33,527 nucleotides of DNA from Pyxidicoccus fallax (GTDB lineage Bacteria; Myxococcota; Myxococcia; Myxococcales; Myxococcaceae), in NCBI RefSeq assembly GCF_012933655.1, contig NZ_JABBJJ010000118.1, forward strand, positions 1 through 33,527, read 5' to 3'. The number at the start of each line of letters is the position of its first letter. Position 1 is the first letter of the stretch. Of the stretch, positions 30,995 through 33,527 are shown one piece after another. Both the position numbers and the translations under genes were made by a program. A model generated the notes under the pieces. The model was not told where the DNA came from, did not search any database, and was given only the letters and a program-made list of their open reading frames with translations.

Positions 30995-31909
30995 ATGAAG
31001 CCCGCCCTCCGTCCCTTTCGCCTCGTGACCCACCGTCTGGCGGTACCCGGGGTCATCGGCGTGCGCAACCCGCACAGCCTGTCCTTCGGCCGCGGGGTGC
31101 ACGTGCTGGTCGGGCCCGACGCCGGCTTCCCCGAGCACCAGCCGCTGGATGAGTGGAAGAGCGATGTGTCCCTGGTCGACGCACGCGCGCTTCCCGCCGA
31201 GCTGCGCGAGGAGGCCGGCCTCCGCCTGCCCGAGGAAGCACGCGCCGAGCGCGAAGCCCTGGACCGAGCGTACGCGGAGGCGCTCGGAGTCGGGAAGCTC
31301 CACACGTACGGCGATGGCGAGCTCGAGGAGCTGGCACTCGATGAGCGGGCCCGGCTGACGCTCATCAGTGAACGGGCGTGCCGCGTGCTCGAAGCCCACG
31401 GCCACCCCTACTGGGTGGCCGGCTATTCACGCGTCACGAGCCTGCTCTGGGTCCATCGCATCGGCGGAGCCGCGCCCTTCCGGGCCTGGACCGGGAGCTG
31501 GGACAAGGTGCTCGATGGCTCGCCTCCCGAAGTCCCTCCTGACTGGATGGGACGCGAGCTGTACTTCGAGATCGAGCGCGCACGCTGGGCGGACCGGGCG
31601 CTCCGTGCGCTGAGTGGTGGCGAGGTCACCGAGCCCGCGCTCCTGCGCGAGGCGCGGCGCGAGAGCTTCCCCAGGTTCGAGGAGGATGACGTCCTCCAGC
31701 AAGCGCTGGAGGTGGCGGCGAGGATGACCGCGGGCGCGGACGAGGTGCTGATTCCCCTCCACGGCCCGGCGCGGCGGGTCCGACTGCCCGCGTTCACGAT
31801 GCGCGTCTACGAGACGGACCCCTTCGACCGGAATCCGTTGGAGCCCCGGCCCATGCGCGACGTCGAGGTCCCCGCCGAGGACGCGTGGGTGCTCACAGCT
31901 CGAAGTTGA
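30995..31909 (+). CDS. Unknown protein, paralog B of a tandem pair
   Basis: The ATG at 30995 has a textbook AGGAGGT (30982-30988), and lies 17 bp after paralog A, so both belong to one operon. It encodes 304 aa, starting KPALRPFRLVTHRLAVPG. The conserved blocks are those shared with paralog A; the middle (about 100-125) and the segment near TYGDGELEELALDE differ most. It overlaps the end of the Nudix regulator gene by 17 bp. Duplication of an unrecognised gene next to a TerY-P-like operon suggests that the product acts as hetero- or homo-oligomer, but this is only inference. Confidence 0.78.
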   Translation: MKPALRPFRLVTHRLAVPGVIGVRNPHSLSFGRGVHVLVGPDAGFPEHQPLDEWKSDVSLVDARALPAELREEAGLRLPEEARAEREALDRAYAEALGVGKLHTYGDGELEELALDERARLTLISERACRVLEAHGHPYWVAGYSRVTSLLWVHRIGGAAPFRAWTGSWDKVLDGSPPEVPPDWMGRELYFEIERARWADRALRALSGGEVTEPALLREARRESFPRFEEDDVLQQALEVAARMTAGADEVLIPLHGPARRVRLPAFTMRVYETDPFDRNPLEPRPMRDVEVPAEDAWVLTARS

Positions 31910-32582
31910 AGCCCGCCTTCTCCAGCTGCTTGTACTTCCGGTGGTCGAACCGGTAGAGGCGCGCGGCGCGGTGCGAGACGTCCTGCTCCACCTCGTCCAG
32001 TTCCTCCAGCAGGTCCATGGCCAGGATCTTCTTGCGGAAGTTCCGCTTGTCGAGCGGCCGCTCCAGGACGATTTCGTACAGCCGCTGGAGCTGCGTGAGG
32101 GTGAACTTGGGAGGCAGCAGCTCGAAGCCGATGGGCTGATAGCGGACCTTGCCCTTCAGCCGCTGTAGCGCGGTGCCCAGAATCTCCGCGTGGTCGAACG
32201 CCAGCTTCGGCGTGTCCCAGACGGAGAACCACGCCGCCTCGCGCGCGTCCGTGGCCGCGTGTGGCCGGTGGTCGGTCAGCTTCACCAGCGCGAAGTACGC
32301 CACCGTGACGACGCGGCCACGCGGGTCCCTCCCCGGCGCGCCGAAGGTGTAGAGCTGCTCCAGGTGCGCGGGGCGGATGCCCGACTCCTCCTCCAGCTCG
32401 CGGCGCGCGGCCTCGTCGAGCGACTCGTCCATCCGCACGAAGCCGCCCGGCAGCGCCCAGCGGCCCGCGAAGGGCTCCACGCCACGCTTGATGAGCAGCA
32501 CCTTCAGGTCGTCCTCGTCCAGGCCGAAGACGACACAGTCCACCGTCAGCGCGGGCCTCGGGTACTCGTAGGTGTGGCTCAC
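31893..32582 (-). CDS. nrtR: NrtR-like Nudix-domain transcriptional regulator
   Basis: The GTG at 32582 gives 229 aa starting SHTYEYPRPALTVDCVVFG. The N-terminal half is a Nudix domain with an intact box (Gly47, Glu53, Arg61-Glu62, Glu65-Glu66, Gly68). The C-terminal third (about 150-229) is a winged HTH of the NrtR type: KFTLTQLQRLYEIVLERPLD, KRNFRKKILAM, and AARLYRFDHRKYKQLE. NrtR repressors control NAD-biosynthesis genes and are released by ADP-ribose. Relatives respond to other sugar nucleotides, so the ligand is not certain. Its own promoter carries the same inverted repeat as the PP2C operon, which supports auto-control. A catalytic role as an ADP-ribose pyrophosphatase is an alternative because the Nudix box is complete. 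Confidence 0.82.
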   Translation of the reverse strand: MSHTYEYPRPALTVDCVVFGLDEDDLKVLLIKRGVEPFAGRWALPGGFVRMDESLDEAARRELEEESGIRPAHLEQLYTFGAPGRDPRGRVVTVAYFALVKLTDHRPHAATDAREAAWFSVWDTPKLAFDHAEILGTALQRLKGKVRYQPIGFELLPPKFTLTQLQRLYEIVLERPLDKRNFRKKILAMDLLEELDEVEQDVSHRAARLYRFDHRKYKQLEKAGFNFEL

Positions 32583-32604
32583 GGCTCCATCCGTTCGCGG
32601 GGGG

Positions 32605-32628
32605 CTGGACACACGGCATAGTGTCCAG
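32605..32628. promoter_or_regulatory. Perfect 8-bp inverted-repeat operator upstream of the Nudix regulator
   Basis: CTGGACAC (32605-32612) and GTGTCCAG (32621-32628) flank an 8-nt spacer that contains the predicted -10 box. It starts 22 nt upstream of the GTG start. The right part CATAGTGTCCA is identical to the site at 29975-29991. Confidence 0.7.
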
Positions 32629-32644
32629 CGCACACCCGGGTCAA
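32615..32644 (-). promoter_or_regulatory. Predicted promoter of the Nudix regulator gene
   Basis: On the minus strand, TTGACC (32644-32639), an 18-nt spacer and TATGCC (32620-32615) form a weak sigma-70-like promoter with the same layout as the PP2C operon promoter. The -10 lies inside the inverted repeat. Confidence 0.5.
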
Positions 32645-32671
32645 GATGGGAGACGGAAAGCGCGGCGAAGG

Positions 32672-33527
32672 CTACACCGACACCATGCGCGACAGGCGGC
32701 GCCAGTCGACGAGGTTGACGCTCTCCTCGGCCAGGTCGAACTCCAGGGACTTGCGCATGCCGATGACGTCGCCGCCCATCTGGAAGGGCACCTCGCGGTC
32801 GAAGTCCATGCGCAGGCGCTGGACGAACCAGTCATGCATGTGGGGGATGGGGTGCTCGCCGCGCCAGAGGCGGAACATGTTGCGCGTGGCCTCCAGCACG
32901 GAGGCACCGTAGACGCGCACGGACAGCCGGTGCGGCACCGCCTGGGCGAAGGGGAAGGCCTTGAAGCCGAAGCCCCACTCCGGCGTGGTGGCGGCGCCCG
33001 CCACGCCCGCGGGCCCGCGGTACAGGAGCGCGCCCTTCTCCCCGTGCGCCACCGGCTGCACCGCGCCCCGCGAGTCCACGGTGAGCGCGGTGTCGCCCAG
33101 GTTGTAGACGGACACCTGGGGGTTGCCCTCGCCGAAGACGTGGCGGGGAACCGTCCGGGTGAACATGGCGCCGAGGTAGCCACGCAGGCCCGCCTGGGTG
33201 CCGCGCAGCGGCCCGGCGATGGCGAGCTGGTTCTTGAAGTCTTGGATCATCTCCGCGTCCCAGCCGGTGCCGGCGAAGGGGGCCACCTTGCCCTCCACGC
33301 GCACCAGGGCGAAAGGACGCAGGGGAGGCAGGCGCTCGCCGTACGCCGCGAGCTGCTTCAGCGCCACCGCGGGCCGGGGCGCGCCGGTGACGCGGGCCCA
33401 GGCATTGCCGGTGCCCAGCGGCAGCACGCCAATGGCCGGCAGGGCCACGCCCGCCGTGCGCAGCTCGTTGAGCAGCCCGGTGATGGTGCCGTCCCCTCCG
33501 CCGGCGATCAGCAGGGAGGGCGGGTTG
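32672..33527 (-). CDS. Diacylglycerol/lipid kinase-like protein, 5' truncated by the window edge
   Basis: The frame is open to the right edge, so the N-terminus lies outside. Near the edge, the frame reads SLLIAGGGDGTITGLLNEL and then GVLPLGTGNAWAR, the GGGDGT and PLGTxN motifs of the DAGK catalytic domain (LCB5/DgkB/YegS type), which bind ATP. The visible part is about 285 residues. The rest (GTGWDAEMIQDFKNQLAIAG, VYNLGDTALTVDSRGAV, FQMGGDVIG) is the beta-rich second domain. These enzymes phosphorylate diacylglycerol, ceramide-like or other lipids at the inner membrane. It lies about 60 bp upstream of the Nudix regulator on the same strand, with that gene's own promoter between. Confidence 0.87.
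   Translation of the reverse strand, partial: NPPSLLIAGGGDGTITGLLNELRTAGVALPAIGVLPLGTGNAWARVTGAPRPAVALKQLAAYGERLPPLRPFALVRVEGKVAPFAGTGWDAEMIQDFKNQLAIAGPLRGTQAGLRGYLGAMFTRTVPRHVFGEGNPQVSVYNLGDTALTVDSRGAVQPVAHGEKGALLYRGPAGVAGAATTPEWGFGFKAFPFAQAVPHRLSVRVYGASVLEATRNMFRLWRGEHPIPHMHDWFVQRLRMDFDREVPFQMGGDVIGMRKSLEFDLAEESVNLVDWRRLSRMVSV

Noticed and set aside
1..33527. tRNA, rRNA, IS element or prophage
   Set aside because: No cloverleaf-like sequence, rRNA-like segment, transposase or integrase motif was found in any gap or reading frame.

Overview
The window is very GC-rich DNA with GGAGG-type ribosome binding sites, almost no spacers inside operons and many lipoproteins. It also carries typical large myxobacterial surface proteins: RCC1/MopRich arrays, a CARDB/Ig lipoprotein with a CxxCH site, and a CapA protein with a PNPNP linker. 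This points to a myxobacterium of the Myxococcus/Corallococcus/Archangium group (Myxococcota). Species cannot be read from this sequence. I saw no tRNA, rRNA, CRISPR array, transposase or phage gene.

Layout. 1-7.2 kb: a 5'-truncated CapA-like protein, a single-domain response regulator, a LysR regulator, a soluble PAS histidine kinase, a lipoprotein and a membrane HAMP histidine kinase. 7.5-15 kb: a small conserved protein; a leftward, tightly coupled four-gene operon (membrane protein, lipoprotein, zinc-finger protein, MurG-like glycosyltransferase); two GT4 glycosyltransferases; and between them a lipoprotein pair whose first member looks like a JAMM metalloprotease interrupted by an in-frame TGA. 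15-25 kb: a CARDB/Ig lipoprotein with a CxxCH site, a large HTH-containing unknown protein, an orphan HicA-like toxin, an ECF-type sigma factor and a 1347-aa RCC1/MopRich lipoprotein. 25-33.5 kb: a leftward operon of PP2C phosphatase, zinc-ribbon kinase, nicotinamidase-like hydrolase and VWA protein; then two tandem paralogs of unknown function, an NrtR-type Nudix regulator, and a lipid kinase cut by the right edge.

The most interesting region is 25.0-32.7 kb. PP2C, kinase with zinc ribbon and VWA protein match the TerY-P phosphorylation triad described for Ter-linked stress systems, here with a nicotinamidase-like enzyme inserted. The leftward promoter of that operon (-35 TTGACA, 17-nt spacer, -10 TATGTT) has its -10 box framed by an inverted repeat GACAC/GTGTC. 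The promoter of the Nudix/winged-helix regulator about 2.6 kb away has the same design and shares the string TGGACACTATG. My inference is that this regulator controls itself and the phospho-signalling operon, probably in response to an NAD-derived ligand such as ADP-ribose. The two unknown paralogs lie between the sites and are candidate parts of the same system.

Limits: all family calls come from reading motifs in the translations. No database search was possible, and starts were chosen from ribosome binding sites and known N-terminal features.
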